Positions 24,901 through 35,595 of a stretch of 64,000 bases of DNA are shown piece after piece. The position numbers were made by a program, and so were the translations under genes. Source of the DNA: Branchiostoma floridae (Eukaryota > Chordata > Leptocardii > Amphioxiformes > Branchiostomatidae); assembly GCF_000003815.2 (NCBI RefSeq), contig NC_049981.1:18213041-18277040 (forward strand), in the 5' to 3' direction. Numbering within the stretch: position 1 is the stretch's first letter; each line of letters starts with the position of its first letter. A model generated the notes under the pieces. That model was not told the origin of the DNA. It was given only the letters and a program-made list of their open reading frames with translations, and made no database searches.

Positions 24901-27900
24901 ATATTTCAACCAGTTACATGTACAATATACTTTTTGGGTTGTACAGGTAGTCATTATGTTGTACACTCCTACCTATTAGACAGCACGGTTGGAGATCACT
25001 GTCTTTCTTTTGACTCCTTCCTTCTTTATATCTTCAGCCGTCAGTGTTAAGTTTAGCAAAGAGTCCGTCCTTTGCCAACTTGCCACTAATCATAGAGGAT
25101 TTCATCAAGGATAATGGTGCAGTGTACAGCGGTAAGTCCCATATTTTATCTTGTTGACAGTACTCATTTGATTTGTTTTTTGTCAATTTTCATACTTCCA
25201 CCAGGTGCCATAATACATGTACCAAATCAAAAAGCATTGTTATAGAGGCCCTCTCAAGATTATTTTGAACACCTAAATATCTTAAGCGTATATTCCTGAG
25301 GATTACTGATACTGCACAAGCACATTTCTTAACATAGCTTTACATTGATGTTGTTGTTTTTTCATGTGGTTGTATCATTGCCAGTAGAAGTATGAGAGTT
25401 GATGTTACTCCCTTCATATGATGGATTCATATGAGAAAGAAAGAAAAACATTGGGTTGCATTTATGTACCCTTAATACAGTCAAAGCTGGTACGACTTGT
25501 ATACTTAAACATGTACATGAGGAAATCCTACACAATGCTTTTTCTCAATGCAAATTAAGGGATTACAAGTTCATGTTCATGTTTCATGACATGTGACTTA
25601 GGCTCTAGCAAATGTTTATTTGCAGTCACAAAAACTAAGTTATGTGCAGTCAATAGTGAAACTTCAGTGATACTTTTTTGAGATAATGTCAACATTTTAT
25701 TCATATCAACAAATTTGAGTGATTGTCCTGTCTATTATTGTTCTACAGCCAGTAAGGCAGACCATGTCCATGTTGTGGTGGATCAGAACCTGATCACAGG
25801 ACAGAATGAAGAGTCAACAGTGGTCGCTGTGCAAAATCTCATCCTCTTGTGCAATGCTAGGTAAGACCACTTCTGGGATCATAACCTATAAAATCATGAT
25901 TTTAATTAATGCATTGTAATATGTATCAAAATGTAGCATCCCCCCTCCATGTCTAAACCGTTCTCTTTTCAGTTTTTGACCTCTAATTAGGTAATGTCGT
26001 TAACAGGCAAGGCAAACAGAATCTGCCAAGCTGATGACAGAGACGACAACATAACATTGCCAAGACTGTACATCAGGCTGACTATCTTCCACTCATCATC
26101 AAAGCCAAAAACTGCAAGATTGCCATGATCTTAGACTTGTCCAGATTTAGCCCAACTCCAGGAGTTTCTCTGCAGAAAAAAAAAAAAAAAAAAAAAAAAC
26201 CCTCAAAAGTGTGGATGGTGACTAAAGTGCTCCTGGAATAACCAAGATGCTAGGGGGAGGGGGGAGCTGCAAACAAGAGAGTATAGGGATGTATTAAAAA
26301 CAATAAATAACATGAGTGGGCAGGCATAGAGTAAGGTCGGTCTCCTATTCCATAAACATTGTACGTCATAGGCTGGTGATAAAACCTGAGTGTACTTTTC
26401 AATGTACTTAATTTGTGACTTAATTTGAAATTATTCATGTTGTGGAACTAATGTTATAACCAAACGTTATTATCAAATTGTTGCAATACTGTAGTTGGAT
26501 GACATTCCTACACATAATTCGTTCACTCACATGGTAAAAAAAGAGAAAAGCTGAACATTGCAATTTGCACCTAGCCTTGTGTTTGACCATAGGTCACAGG
26601 ACCTTTTTCTATTAACTCTTCTATATGCCATAGCAATATCCAAGGAGGTTGAAACCTCTCTGCAATATCTAACCTACATGAAGGATATTAAAATTTCTTG
26701 TGGCTAAATTTGTGTCTGTTAGCGTTTTATGTCCTGCCATTGTAGATGCTACAGGGTTTGACAAGTACATAATGCTGCATTGCCCAAAACTAGTGAAGTT
26801 CCAATTTTTCAATTTTTTTTTCTAATTCCATTTTTTCATGTGTAGCTGTGGGTGGATATTAGCCTTAATAAAAAAGTCTGTTGGGTCTGGTAGATTTTTT
26901 GTACTTGTACTTGCCCTATATGGCAAGAGAATATAAAAAAAAAAACTTGTCCAACCCTGTAGGCTGTACTATAGCAGACATTATGTCATTGTCTCTGACT
27001 GTCTGCTTGTCTGTCTGTCTACATGTGTTTTTGATATGTAACAGTGGGGTTCTAGCGCTGCCAAACTGACCACGCCAACAGCTCTTGAGCTTTTGGTGTT
27101 GTGGTTAGCACGTTGGATTTGTGATCCGGCTGCCCGGGTTCGGCGCGGGTTCGAATCCCGGGAGTCGGGGTGTTGTTTCTTTCTGTTCTTACTCGCCCCT
27201 CTGAATTTCTACAATGGTTCCCACACCGGGAATCGAACCCGGGCCTTGGCGGTGAGAGCGCCAAATCCTAACCACTAGACAGATATGGCAATGTCTGAGG
27301 TCAGAAAATTACTTTGTGCTCACACTACATGTCCCCCACTGAAAGCTATAATCCGTTTGTTTTACCTATATATGTTATGATAATATGCTTCTTAGACAGA
27401 CAAATCATGACAATATCATGTTTTCAGAGTAATATATAAACCTGCAGTTATAGAGGAAGTGGCCAGGAGGCCAAAAATCTGTGAAAACATGATGTCTTTG
27501 TTCAAAATGGTAGGAACATTCTTAATTTGCATATCTAATGAGAAAATGCTTAGTTATTAATTGTCAGTGTAACAGTGGGGGTTCAAGTAGCGCTAACTGA
27601 CCATGCCAAATGCCTGTCAGGCTTTTAGCTTGATCAGTTAGGCTGCTAGTGTTGTGATCTGAGGGCCCGGGTTCGATTCCCAGGTCGGTCAGTATTTGTA
27701 TATATCATTTCTTTCTGTTCTACTCGCCCCTTCTTTACGTTTCAGGACACTACCAGACATAGATTATGTGTATTAGGTTTGAATATGGTTGCTAGAATAC
27801 TAAAAACTTTATTATTATGGTGTAGGTGATGAATATTAATATTACGCTGTATAATTCAAGAAAAATAACCATTATTTGCATGAATGATGAGGACAAGAAT

Positions 27901-28355
27901 TATGGGAACCAGCCAGGGCCTAATGTGATAATAGAAATGAAAAAAAAAAATTTGATGGACTTGCAGGCCCACTCATCATTGGTCAAACCAAAAATAGCAT
28001 AATTAAACTGCTAGTTGTTATGGACATTCAGGATTAATCTATTGCCTAGAGTGTCTATTGGATGATGATGGTGGCATCAGCTGGCTGGGTAGCCTGTGTT
28101 TACACAAGCTCTGGCTGGCTGGAGTTAACTGGCAATCGTAGGGTCGGCCGCTAGGGGCGCGATTTTAGTCAGGCTACTGGCTGGGGAACTGTAGGGCTGG
28201 CCGCTAGGAGTGCGATTTATAGTCAGGCTATGCCAGCCTCTGGTGCCTTTGTAACTTTTTATGACAAAGATGCAACCTTGTGGATTTAACTCCTTTGGCT
28301 GTTACAGAGAAGTGGAAAGAATGATCCATGCATTATGTGCAAAGAGTCACCCTGA
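18981..28355 (+). CDS. GATD1: GATD1 (glutamine amidotransferase-like class 1 domain protein, DJ-1/PfpI-like)
   Basis: Coding exons 18981-19032, 19495-19571, 19869-19974, 23938-24045, 24699-24796, 25038-25131, 25749-25860, and a tentative last exon 28310-28355 (acceptor CAGAG, stop TGA 28353-28355). Total 693 bp, 230 residues, against about 220 in human. The start [13 protein letters not shown] leads directly into the first beta strand. Residues 115-120 (KPVCAVG) form the nucleophile-elbow region with Cys118, and [16 protein letters not shown] and [15 protein letters not shown] match the family's later blocks. The molecular role of GATD1 is poorly defined, so no substrate is claimed. Intron 3 carries the CR1 element in antisense; the last intron carries the SINE pair and tRNA-Glu-like locus. 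A poly(A) signal is at 28488-28493. Exons 1-7 are secure; exon 8 fits in phase but its sequence is not conserved enough to be certain. Confidence 0.88.
20189..20477. repeat. 289-bp direct repeat, left copy flanking CR1
   Basis: Identical in length to 22917-23205 with about three mismatches (for example T/A near 20226 and two near 20455-20460). It joins the CR1 3' tail directly. It contains the unit of the 38-bp minisatellite plus about 90 bp of unrelated sequence. Confidence 0.85.
20478..22916 (-). mobile_element. CR1-type non-LTR retrotransposon, 5'-truncated, frameshifted
   Basis: On the minus strand the element opens inside the endonuclease domain (FNLKEIDW, then [13 protein letters not shown] and [10 protein letters not shown]), continues through a full reverse transcriptase ([55 protein letters not shown] and the catalytic FADD) and ends in the CR1-typical C-terminal block ([25 protein letters not shown]). 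The frame is broken near 21050-21035, so the copy is dead. The short 3' tail is made of TTGATGATACC-type repeats (20478-20505, seen on +), as in CR1/L2 elements. It is antisense in GATD1 intron 3, and most of the endonuclease is missing. Confidence 0.9.
22917..23205. repeat. 289-bp direct repeat, right copy flanking CR1
   Basis: Second copy of 20189-20477, abutting the truncated 5' end of the CR1 element and running without a break into the minisatellite that follows. Together the copies look like a target-site duplication. Confidence 0.85.
23206..23830. repeat. Minisatellite, ~38-bp unit with a 99-bp higher-order repeat
   Basis: Diverged tandem units carry GACCTGTCCCTGGTACTGAA plus CACCATCCACACAAACAT. 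Between about 23502 and 23730 the array is homogenised as a 99-bp higher-order unit starting GGTACTGAACACTGTCC (23502, 23601, 23700). Because 99 is a multiple of three, long open frames appear on the minus strand; these are repeat artefacts. The same unit, reversed, occurs at 47755-48870. Confidence 0.8.
24361..24478. repeat. Hairpin MITE, copy 1
   Basis: Inverted arms of about 50 bp: GACTGCTGGCTCAATCCTTT on the left pairs with AAAGGATTGAGCCAGCGGTC on the right; ends are GTAC.A.CCTCC / GGAGGATGGTAC. A second copy is at 33689-33797. It lies in GATD1 intron 4. Confidence 0.65.
27040..27217 (+). repeat. tRNA-derived SINE, copy 1
   Basis: Head AACAGTGGGGTTCTAGCGCT, tRNA-like middle with an A box GGTGTTGTGGTTAGCAC and B box GGGTTCGAATCCC, and tail TTTCTTTCTGTTCTTACTCG. 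Head, B box and tail all recur in the same order at 27571-27735. It lies in the last GATD1 intron. Confidence 0.6.
27218..27290 (-). tRNA. tRNA-Glu(CTC)-like gene or pseudogene
   Basis: On the minus strand: D arm GTCTAGTGGTTAGGA, a perfect 5-bp anticodon stem (TGGCG/CGCCA) around CTCTCAC with anticodon CTC, T arm CCGGGTTCGATTCCCGG, and acceptor 3' half TGTGGGA plus A. The 5' acceptor half is decayed (TGCCATA: one G-G mismatch and a G-T wobble) and there is one extra base before the D arm. It may therefore be a pseudogene or the end of a SINE-associated duplication rather than an active tRNA. Confidence 0.55.
27571..27735 (+). repeat. tRNA-derived SINE, copy 2
   Basis: Same layout as copy 1 about 530 bp upstream: AACAGTGGGG head, B box GGGTTCGATTCCC, and tail TTTCTTTCTGTTCTACTCGC. 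The anticodon-arm region differs strongly. Confidence 0.55.
28120..28240 (+). repeat. Tandem duplication, ~60-bp unit
   Basis: Two units each contain GGCCGCTAGG..GCGATTT followed by TAGTCAGGCTA (ends near 28177 and 28230). It lies in the last GATD1 intron. Confidence 0.5.
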
Positions 28356-28487
28356 TGTATACGTTCACAGAAGATCTGTTCCATTTTGTATATAGGAAGG
28401 AAGTCATTATATATATTAGTCATAAGTTATAAGACCTCTGATCTGAAGAAGTCTCTTGTTTTTCAACCTTATAATCCTCTGACTCTG

Positions 28488-28493
28488 AATAAA
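28488..28493 (+). promoter_or_regulatory. GATD1 poly(A) signal
   Basis: AATAAA 133 bp after the proposed stop codon. Its position gives mild support to the tentative last exon. Confidence 0.4.
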
Positions 28494-31084
28494 GATATTT
28501 TGAGAACAATTCCCTGAAGATCACTCCAGTTGTCCCACAGACATCTTGATAAAAGGCCCAGAAATTCATGGACCACATATATCTTTGGGAACCATTAATT
28601 AAAAGGCATGCAAGGCAGCAGGAGGTCATAATAGAACAGCTGACTGGGAGAAAATTGCACCTTTGTAGTTTCTAGTAATTGCTTTCTTGTCCTGTGGCAG
28701 GAATGTACATTTCTATGGTTACCAGTCACCTTAAGAAAAACTATGAAACAGAATAGAAAGTCTGATAAAAATGCTTTTAACAAAATGTCAAAAAATAGCC
28801 GGAACCGGAACCTAACCTCTGCTTGAATAGTAGAGGGTCAAACTCAAAAGAGTCTGTGGTAATCCTCCTGCATATTGGTTCTTCCAAGTCTGGCCTACAG
28901 TCTGGCATCCAGGCTATAAGATAGTACTCACTGTACACTTAGTTTTTCAGACAGCCCGAATTCCCATTAAGGAACCCTTGTGGTCATTTGGATGTTTGCA
29001 GTTTTCCTTCCCTAATCTCCTAGTTTACTCACTAATTTACCGACATGCCTAATTGTCTGTTGATAGGACTTTAAACCACTACAAACCACTAAGGAAACAT
29101 GGCAACAAACAATAGTTAGATGTTTGCAAGTTTGCCCTGGGCAGCATGGCTGTTGTTCTCTATCAAGATGGTTCTAGATCCTTGAGGTTTCTGCCAGTAA
29201 TAAGCCCCAGCTGGCCTTGCCATTTGATCTGCCCTGCTGGGTTGGCACCTTGGCACTAAGCCCATCACTTTGGAGGAGGGGGGTTTATTTTCAAGATTTC
29301 CCTTTGTTTAGCACAGACAAATTCTAATCATCCTTTATACAGTGTAAAAAGATATAGTATAAACTAAATTGTAATCAGGTCTAAAGTTATTGATAGAAAA
29401 GAGACTTTGATATGAGACAAAAAACTTGGACATGGTGATCACCCCTAGTGATAAGGAGATGGAATGATCTTGATTAAGAAAGACCAGCAGTGGAATTTCA
29501 CTAAGCTGTGGCAGCCTGGTCAGAATCTCAAGACACAATCCAGAGGAAGGAGGCCTGTGTTGACGTGGCAAGCTAACTGTTGTTTGGGTAAGTACACATA
29601 CTCTTTTTTAAGTACCAAACGTACTTAAGGCACCCAATCCTTCTGCTGCCTCAGAGTTGATGGGAATTTGTTTTGCAGAACATTTTAAGTGAAAGTATGA
29701 TGATATTTTCACAAAGGCTTCGTGAAAGCAAGAGAAAAGCAGCAACTTCATTTATTTCATGTTGGTGTATGTGAAGATACATGTTTGAAAGCTCAGAGCC
29801 ATAGGGTAGCATTACAACTGTTATGTTGGCCATACTAGTTTGTATACATAACATACAGGTATAAATGTTTAGAAAGCAAAAGTGATGCACTGTATTTCAA
29901 AACATGATAGGGGTTGTGTGAAATCAAGTGCAAACAATAATTTTTCAGGTCTATACTCAATGCCATTTTCTTGAATTTTTCCTTTTTGGTGATTCTGTTT
30001 TTCCCTAAATCTCTAAACTGAAGTGAAGTGGTCTCCTTTTGACTTGAAAACCAAAGTTGTGACCACCATGGTTTGGTTGGTTGGCAGTTGGCATTCTTCC
30101 AAAACCTAAGAATCCTCAGTTTTGCCTTGAGTAACTATGCAGTCAGTAAAGGCTGCTGTGTCACACATGGTTGGTTCACTAGGAGGGAGCCACTGTTTTT
30201 CACAGTTATACACAATTCTCCTTTCACTGTTGGTTGAGAGACAACTTTTGTTCCTCCACATTTTTCCCCATGGGGCCAGCAGCAAGGGGCATGTGCTTGT
30301 TTGATGCTGGGACAACTGTCTGGAACAACTCCCAGACTTCTTACTTCCTGAACCCCTGGCACTGGCCCTTCTTCAAGACCGTCTTCCTTCCTGACCCCTA
30401 ATACAGTACTAGACTTTTAGTAAATGGCTGCTAAAATATGTATCATTCATGGGGGCTTGGCTTATTCCCTTTACAATGTGCTTGCCACTTACATACTCTT
30501 GCATTGGTAAAAAGCTTTGAGTTTGACAGTTTTCCATCTGGGACTGTTCTGTGCTCTGCAGTCTGTACTAGTTGAGAAAGGTCCAGGTCATTGACACCTA
30601 GCAAGCTAGTGAGCCTGTCTTGCACTTAGTTGTCTCTAGCCTGATCAATGGGGTTCAAAGTCATGGGTTCAAAGTCAAGGATGCTGTAGGTGGGATGTTT
30701 ATGGGAAATAAACCAGATGTCCACCTTGAAGTTTTACACTTTCAAAAACTATGTCTTCTAAAATTATATTGGCAGGCCTGTAAGTTCTGTTCTGAATACC
30801 ATGACATAGGATTCATGCAAATATATTTTTGTACCGATTTATGAATGAGAATAAAAAAACAAAATATAGATAATAAAAAATGAATATAAAACTAAATGGG
30901 GCAGAGAAAATTAAATCCAGAGACAGCTCTGCTTTACACCAGATAAAGGTTGATGGATATGACTTTCTATTGTTGGAGACACTTCTTCTGGTTTCCAAGA
31001 AAACTGCATGGTTCCAAGGCATGTGGTCCAAATTAAGAATTCAAACAAAGCTATTACTAGTATTTATCCAGGCCAAGACTTCTG

Positions 31085-31154
31085 TAGCCTGGATTCCATA
31101 CCCCAACCTCAAGATATATACTTGAGATCGGGCTGGGGTTTGGTAACCAGGCTA
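31085..31154. repeat. Short hairpin with TAGCCTGG ends
   Basis: TAGCCTGGATTCCATACCCC pairs with GGGGTTTGGTAACCAGGCTA around a loop containing TCAAGATATATACTTGAGAT. It belongs to the AGCCTGG-ended hairpin group also seen at 32785, 32937 and 35386. Confidence 0.6.
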
Positions 31155-31951
31155 AGACTTCTGGTGTCTCTTGCAGAGTAGTAGTCCAGCAGTTGGTAGG
31201 TCTGCTTACTCTGAATTTGTAAATTTTCACAGTGTTTTCTTTTTAATTCTTTCTTCACACTGCAATTTGCAAACATGTGTTCTTTCTCCCATTGTGTTGC
31301 TGCTATTGTTTAAACTGTGATACTGCAAAGTCTTGATATTCACAAAAATTGGCATAAATTGAAGTGCTGCTAACTTAATGAATTTACAGTACCATACGGT
31401 ACGTATTCTGCCAATATTATGCCCCCCTCTTCCAAGTACAATGATGTACATATAGATATACATTTTATGACATCCTTAATTGGCAATTGTGTAATTCAGG
31501 TAAGAGTCAACAAACATTAGAAAACAATCAAACATGTAACAAGTGTCTATATAGTTGTATCAACTAAGATCACATCATCAATTCCACGTTTTGGATGCCA
31601 GGCTGAAACTTCTGTCCTGATGGTGCATCTCTTCTGGAAGAGGTTTTGGCTCATAGGATGAAAGCAATGTTGGAAGGGATCTCTAAAACAACTGCAGGCC
31701 TAATTTAGAATTTTGCCCTAGCAGTGTCATCATGATCATGGTACATGTATTGTGGTGGAGAGGCTTCAGTCACTGTACAGTTATCATTAAAAGGATTTGC
31801 TTACTCCATCACTTTAACAATGTGTGATTAATTAAGATTAATTAGACTTTTCCCTTTGATGTGTTGGGGAGACCTTAATCTAAAACATCTGACAGATCTA
31901 AAAGAATTTTAATTGTTCTTCCTTGAAATGCTGAAGCTGGATGAAAAATCA

Positions 31952-32589
31952 GGGAACGGGTTTTCTGCGCGTGGAGAATTTGCGCGTGCGCGTGAAAAAT
32001 TTGCGCGTGAAAAAATAAAGTTCCTGAAATATGTCAGAAAATGTGCAGCAAGGAATTCTGAGGCAGAAAAATTTGATCCTATGATATAATTTCCCATATG
32101 TAACCAGAATTTTTGGTTTGAAAAAATCCTGATTTTTAGATCTCTTGGGAATAGATTCATTTGCATATTTTGAACAATCCAAAATCCCATTAATATCACA
32201 GAAATACATGGAAAAATTACTTGTACGTGTGTGTATGAGGTTTTATATTGTAAAATGTTACAATTTGAGGATTTTCTCCATTCTAGAAGCTTCATTTCAT
32301 CTTTTTTTAAGCAGATTGTTTCACGCGCAGATTTCAAACTTTTTTGCGCGTGAAAACTTAAAATTTGAAAATCACTTGAAAATCAATCAGATCGACATTT
32401 TGTACCCTAGAATGCAACAATACAATACTCAATTCCATTCTGTGCCATCTTGTTTCAGCTTTTTAAGTTTAAAACTGCAAATATTTTTTGAATCCCTTGG
32501 GAATCAGCTAATTTGCATATTGTCACGCGCAGATTTTTCACGCGCAAGTTTTCACGCGCACATTTTTCACGCGCACAAAACCCCATCCC
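31952..32589. mobile_element. 638-bp element with ten GCGCGTG motifs in mirrored clusters
   Basis: The ends form an imperfect inverted repeat (GGGAACGGGTTTTCTGCGCG and GGGATGGGGTTTTGTGCGCG read inward). GCGCGTG occurs four times forward near the left end (31967, 31982, 31988, 32003), once in each orientation in the middle (reverse 32322, forward 32346), and four times reverse near the right end (32524, 32539, 32553, 32568). Both halves also share TTGGGAAT..(n)..TTTGCATATT (32144-32170 and 32499-32520), suggesting an internal dimer. No transposase and no clear target duplication. Confidence 0.65.
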
Positions 32590-32784
32590 ATAATCACAGC
32601 ACAAATGTATTATGGAGGAAAAACTGGAACTTTAAGTTTACAGTTGAGCTGTCCAAGCAGAAGTGTGACTGTAGCTTGTTGATCTAGAGTCTTCTTCCTT
32701 CAAGGGTGTCATCCGAAGAAATTATTTTCCATGGTGTAAACTGAAAATTGAAATTGTTGGAGACAAAAAGTTACTAAGTACATG

Positions 32785-32934
32785 TAGCCTGGAAGCCGTA
32801 CCCAGCACAAGGTGATACTGATCTCTTTGTCTGGGTGAAAATGATGGCTCTCTCCCAGAGATACTATGGCCCACACTCCTGGGGTGTCTGTTCTCTGGCT
32901 TTCCAGGCCAGGGAAACAGCTGGCATCCAGGCTT
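32785..32934. repeat. AGCCTGG-ended hairpin/MITE fragment
   Basis: TAGCCTGGAAGCC on the left and CTGGCATCCAGGCT on the right form the inverted ends. A second copy follows directly at 32937-33079. Confidence 0.5.
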
Positions 32935-32936
32935 GT

Positions 32937-33079
32937 GTAGCCTGGATCACAGACCCCAGGCCAATCTCAATCATTTTTATCAGGGGGGCCTGCTGTAGAC
33001 TTTCTTGGGCTTGCGTTGGCCCTGTAGCCTATAGGAGTTGGGCTGTATGGGCCCTGGAAACAGTCTGGCATCCAGGCTT
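32937..33079. repeat. AGCCTGG-ended hairpin/MITE, adjacent copy
   Basis: Left end TAGCCTGGATCACAGACCCC; right end GGAAACAGTCTGGCATCCAG followed by GCT. Confidence 0.5.
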
Positions 33080-33688
33080 GTTCCTTTTCAAACTCGGGTA
33101 GTCTGCGACTGAGCTTTTAAATAAGCCCTTGATAATGATAGAGTTAATCCTGTAATTACTGTCAAGAGAATCCTAAAATTACCCTACACTAAATTTTGAA
33201 ATTATTTATTAAGAGAATTTTAAGTTTGGATTATTTTGGATTAAGTACTTCTGGCCTGTTCAGGCTGTTCTCCTTCTGGGCTGTATAGAGTTCTGTCTGT
33301 TGGGTGACATGTATTTTTCGTGGCCAGACTTGAAATTCCAAGCATAGGAAGTTGGCAGCACTGTTTAAGTAGGAAGAGGGACAGACCTCCAGTTCAGAAG
33401 GTGAAACTCTTCAAGCATGTGTGCTGCGACAGTCTGGCTTCAATATGTGCAACATGGAACCACTTTCTTGTACTTTCTTATGTACAATAAGGGTTTAATT
33501 CTCAGGAAAAGAGTGCGACTTTGAAACAATTATGAGAGTTGGTTTTATTTTTTCAATTACCTCTCATTATGAAGTCGTCACTTGTTAATGTGCAGTACTG
33601 GAAAAAAAGGTTTTTCTTCTGTGAGGGAAAAAGGTGCACTCAAGAGAGTTTCCGGTTTTAAGTTATGGGTTTATGGGTTTCAGTTTTC

Positions 33689-33797
33689 TCTGATTACCAT
33701 CCTCCATTGTGACCGCTGACTCAATAGTTTTGCTTGCTAACCACGACAAGCGAAAGTTTTGAGCCAGCGGTCACTACGGAGGATGGTACTCAGGCTA
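33689..33797. repeat. Hairpin MITE, copy 2 of the 24361 family
   Basis: Arms GTGACCGCTGACTCAATAGT and TTTTGAGCCAGCGGTCACTA pair around a loop with GCTAACCACGACAAGC; the right end GGAGGATGGTACTCAGGCTA is identical to that of copy 1. Confidence 0.65.
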
Positions 33798-33941
33798 TTT
33801 TCAGATCACAGCAACCTCTCATTGTGAACCTGATAAACAGTACTCTGAAGGCTTACCTTTAATGATGCAAATTGTCAAATGGTTTGCATTTCGTGTTCAC
33901 GAATCACAATGAAAACTTGCACCCATGGGCAATAAACCGTT

Positions 33942-34202
33942 TCAGTTCCTTGAAAAGGCATGGTAGTGCATGGCAATATGACCTCTGATCCGCTGAGGTT
34001 TGTTGTGATTCTGCACAATCTTTTGCTTCTGTGTCAGATCATTGGCCTTCGATAGGAACTGAACCAATGTCTTGCTGAAGCCACATTCCTTCATAGCCTT
34101 GTGTATGCCTCTGCAAACATTTTGCTCCCGATATATGCTACGTTTCCTCTGGATCTCCTGTCCGGACACATCCCCCTCCGATATCAGGACTGTTGGGTCC
34201 AT
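33942..34202 (-). CDS. Unrecognised 86-codon open frame
   Basis: Begins MDPTVLISEGDVSGQEIQ and has a charged, protein-like composition with RKRSIYREQNVCRGIHKAMK in the middle and a lysine/glutamine-rich C-terminus. I do not recognise a family. A possible acceptor (TTTTTATATATCAG) lies just upstream, so it could be an exon; equally it could be a remnant of a retroelement or pseudogene. No neighbouring exon could be attached. Confidence 0.2.
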   Translation of the reverse strand: MDPTVLISEGDVSGQEIQRKRSIYREQNVCRGIHKAMKECGFSKTLVQFLSKANDLTQKQKIVQNHNKPQRIRGHIAMHYHAFSRN

Positions 34203-34719
34203 GTTTGACCAGGAGGCACTCTGATATATAAAAACGGAATTTTACGGATTAAAAACACAGCCCAAATACCCAACTGACAGGTTTAAAACTATAATTTTCC
34301 CTGTGACACCAACAACTATGAATGCAGATGCTTGGATGTAATCCGAAGCCACGACACTTTTGCATTCATTTCATGATCACAATGCACAATTACAGATATT
34401 ACTAGAAACCGTTTCAGATCCACCTTGCTAGGAAGTTTTTAAAAATCTGTTTTAGTATCAGAAACGGAGCGTTCATGATGACAAATTTATCCATTTCAGC
34501 TTGCAAAACGAATAGAACCGTTAAATTTTCTGCATGAATAGGGCCTAATTTTGCAACATGACAGCCAACACACACTTCTTTTGGTTTTGGTTTTAAATTT
34601 AATGAGCACTTAGGCCTTGCATCCAACCCTATTATAGCTGCTGATTCTGCTGATCTTCCTTTCATCCCATAGGATCAATAGCCCTAGTCTGGGTGCCAGA
34701 CCCAGCCTGATCTCAATTA

Positions 34720-35226
34720 CAGTCAAACCTGCCTGAGCGACCACCTCTTCTCAGCGACCACCTGGCCATTTCGACCGCTTTTTCTCGGTCCCGATTTTTT
34801 TCGCCATTTACATAAGCATTAAGCGACCTTTTCTCAACGACCACCTGGCCAACGCGACCGCGACCGGTCCAAATTGGGACCCATAAGGACCGCATTATTT
34901 TCAAAATTGAGGTTTTCATCGATTTTTTATGATAACTAGCGCGATTTTGTGCCGAAATCGGCCAGTTTGTGTCGGATTTTGACTACCTTTACGATGTTAG
35001 TTTATAATAAAGATGGCGTTTACAGTGTGTGTGGTGTATTTTACGTTAAATACCTCGCTTCTTTGCGTGCGTGCAGTGTGCTTGCTATTTGCCATTAAAC
35101 ACAACGGAAACCATTTATACTTTGCATTGGGCATGTTTTGAGTCGATACTCTTCTTAGCGACCACCTGTCCAAATCGACCGCTTTTTTCCGGTCCCCCGG
35201 TTGGTCGTCTTGGGCAGGTTTGACTG
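34720..35226. mobile_element. 507-bp mariner/pogo-type MITE
   Basis: Inverted ends CAGTCAAACCTGCC(TGAGCGACC) and the complement of GGTCGTCTTGGGCAGGTTTGACTG, flanked on both sides by TA (34718-34719, 35227-35228). CAGTCAAACCTG-type ends with a TA duplication are typical of Tc1/mariner-pogo elements. The sub-ends carry repeated GCGACCACCT motifs. No transposase. Confidence 0.75.
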
Positions 35227-35385
35227 TATCAATAATACCCTATCACTCAGGGTCTAAAGGGGGACCTGTTAAAGTGTTATAGAATTTCTTTGGTGACACC
35301 TTGGTCCCAGAACTGAAGAGTTGGCATGTGTTAGGGCATCCAGGTTGTGATGGCCCTTGCAATGTATTGTTCATGTATGTCTGGG

Positions 35386-35595
35386 TAGCCTAGATACCAG
35401 ACTGTTAGGAGCCACAACAAAAGTCAGACATCCAAAAATGTGCAGATGTTCTCGTGACATAGGACTGTCAAAGGAAGAAGCTGGATGCCAGGCTGTTTCC
35501 AGGATCTAACTGAAATTTTCTTGGTGCCATGTTAGCCCTGGAGTGGAGAAGCTCAGCCCTTATAGCCCCAGGAAACTGTCTGGCATCCAGACTAT
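35386..35595. repeat. AGCCTGG-ended hairpin/MITE
   Basis: Left TAGCCTAGATACCAGACTGT and right ACTGTCTGGCATCCAGACTA are inverted, with an internal CTGGATGCCAGGCTGTTTCC copy near 35480. Confidence 0.5.

Noticed and set aside
27040-27217. Functional tRNA gene in the SINE middle
   Set aside because: The acceptor stem does not close and the anticodon arm differs between the two copies, so a tRNA-derived SINE fits better.
32145-32687. 180-codon plus-strand frame
   Set aside because: It overlaps the GCGCGTG element across its end and reads through inverted repeats; there is no recognisable protein.
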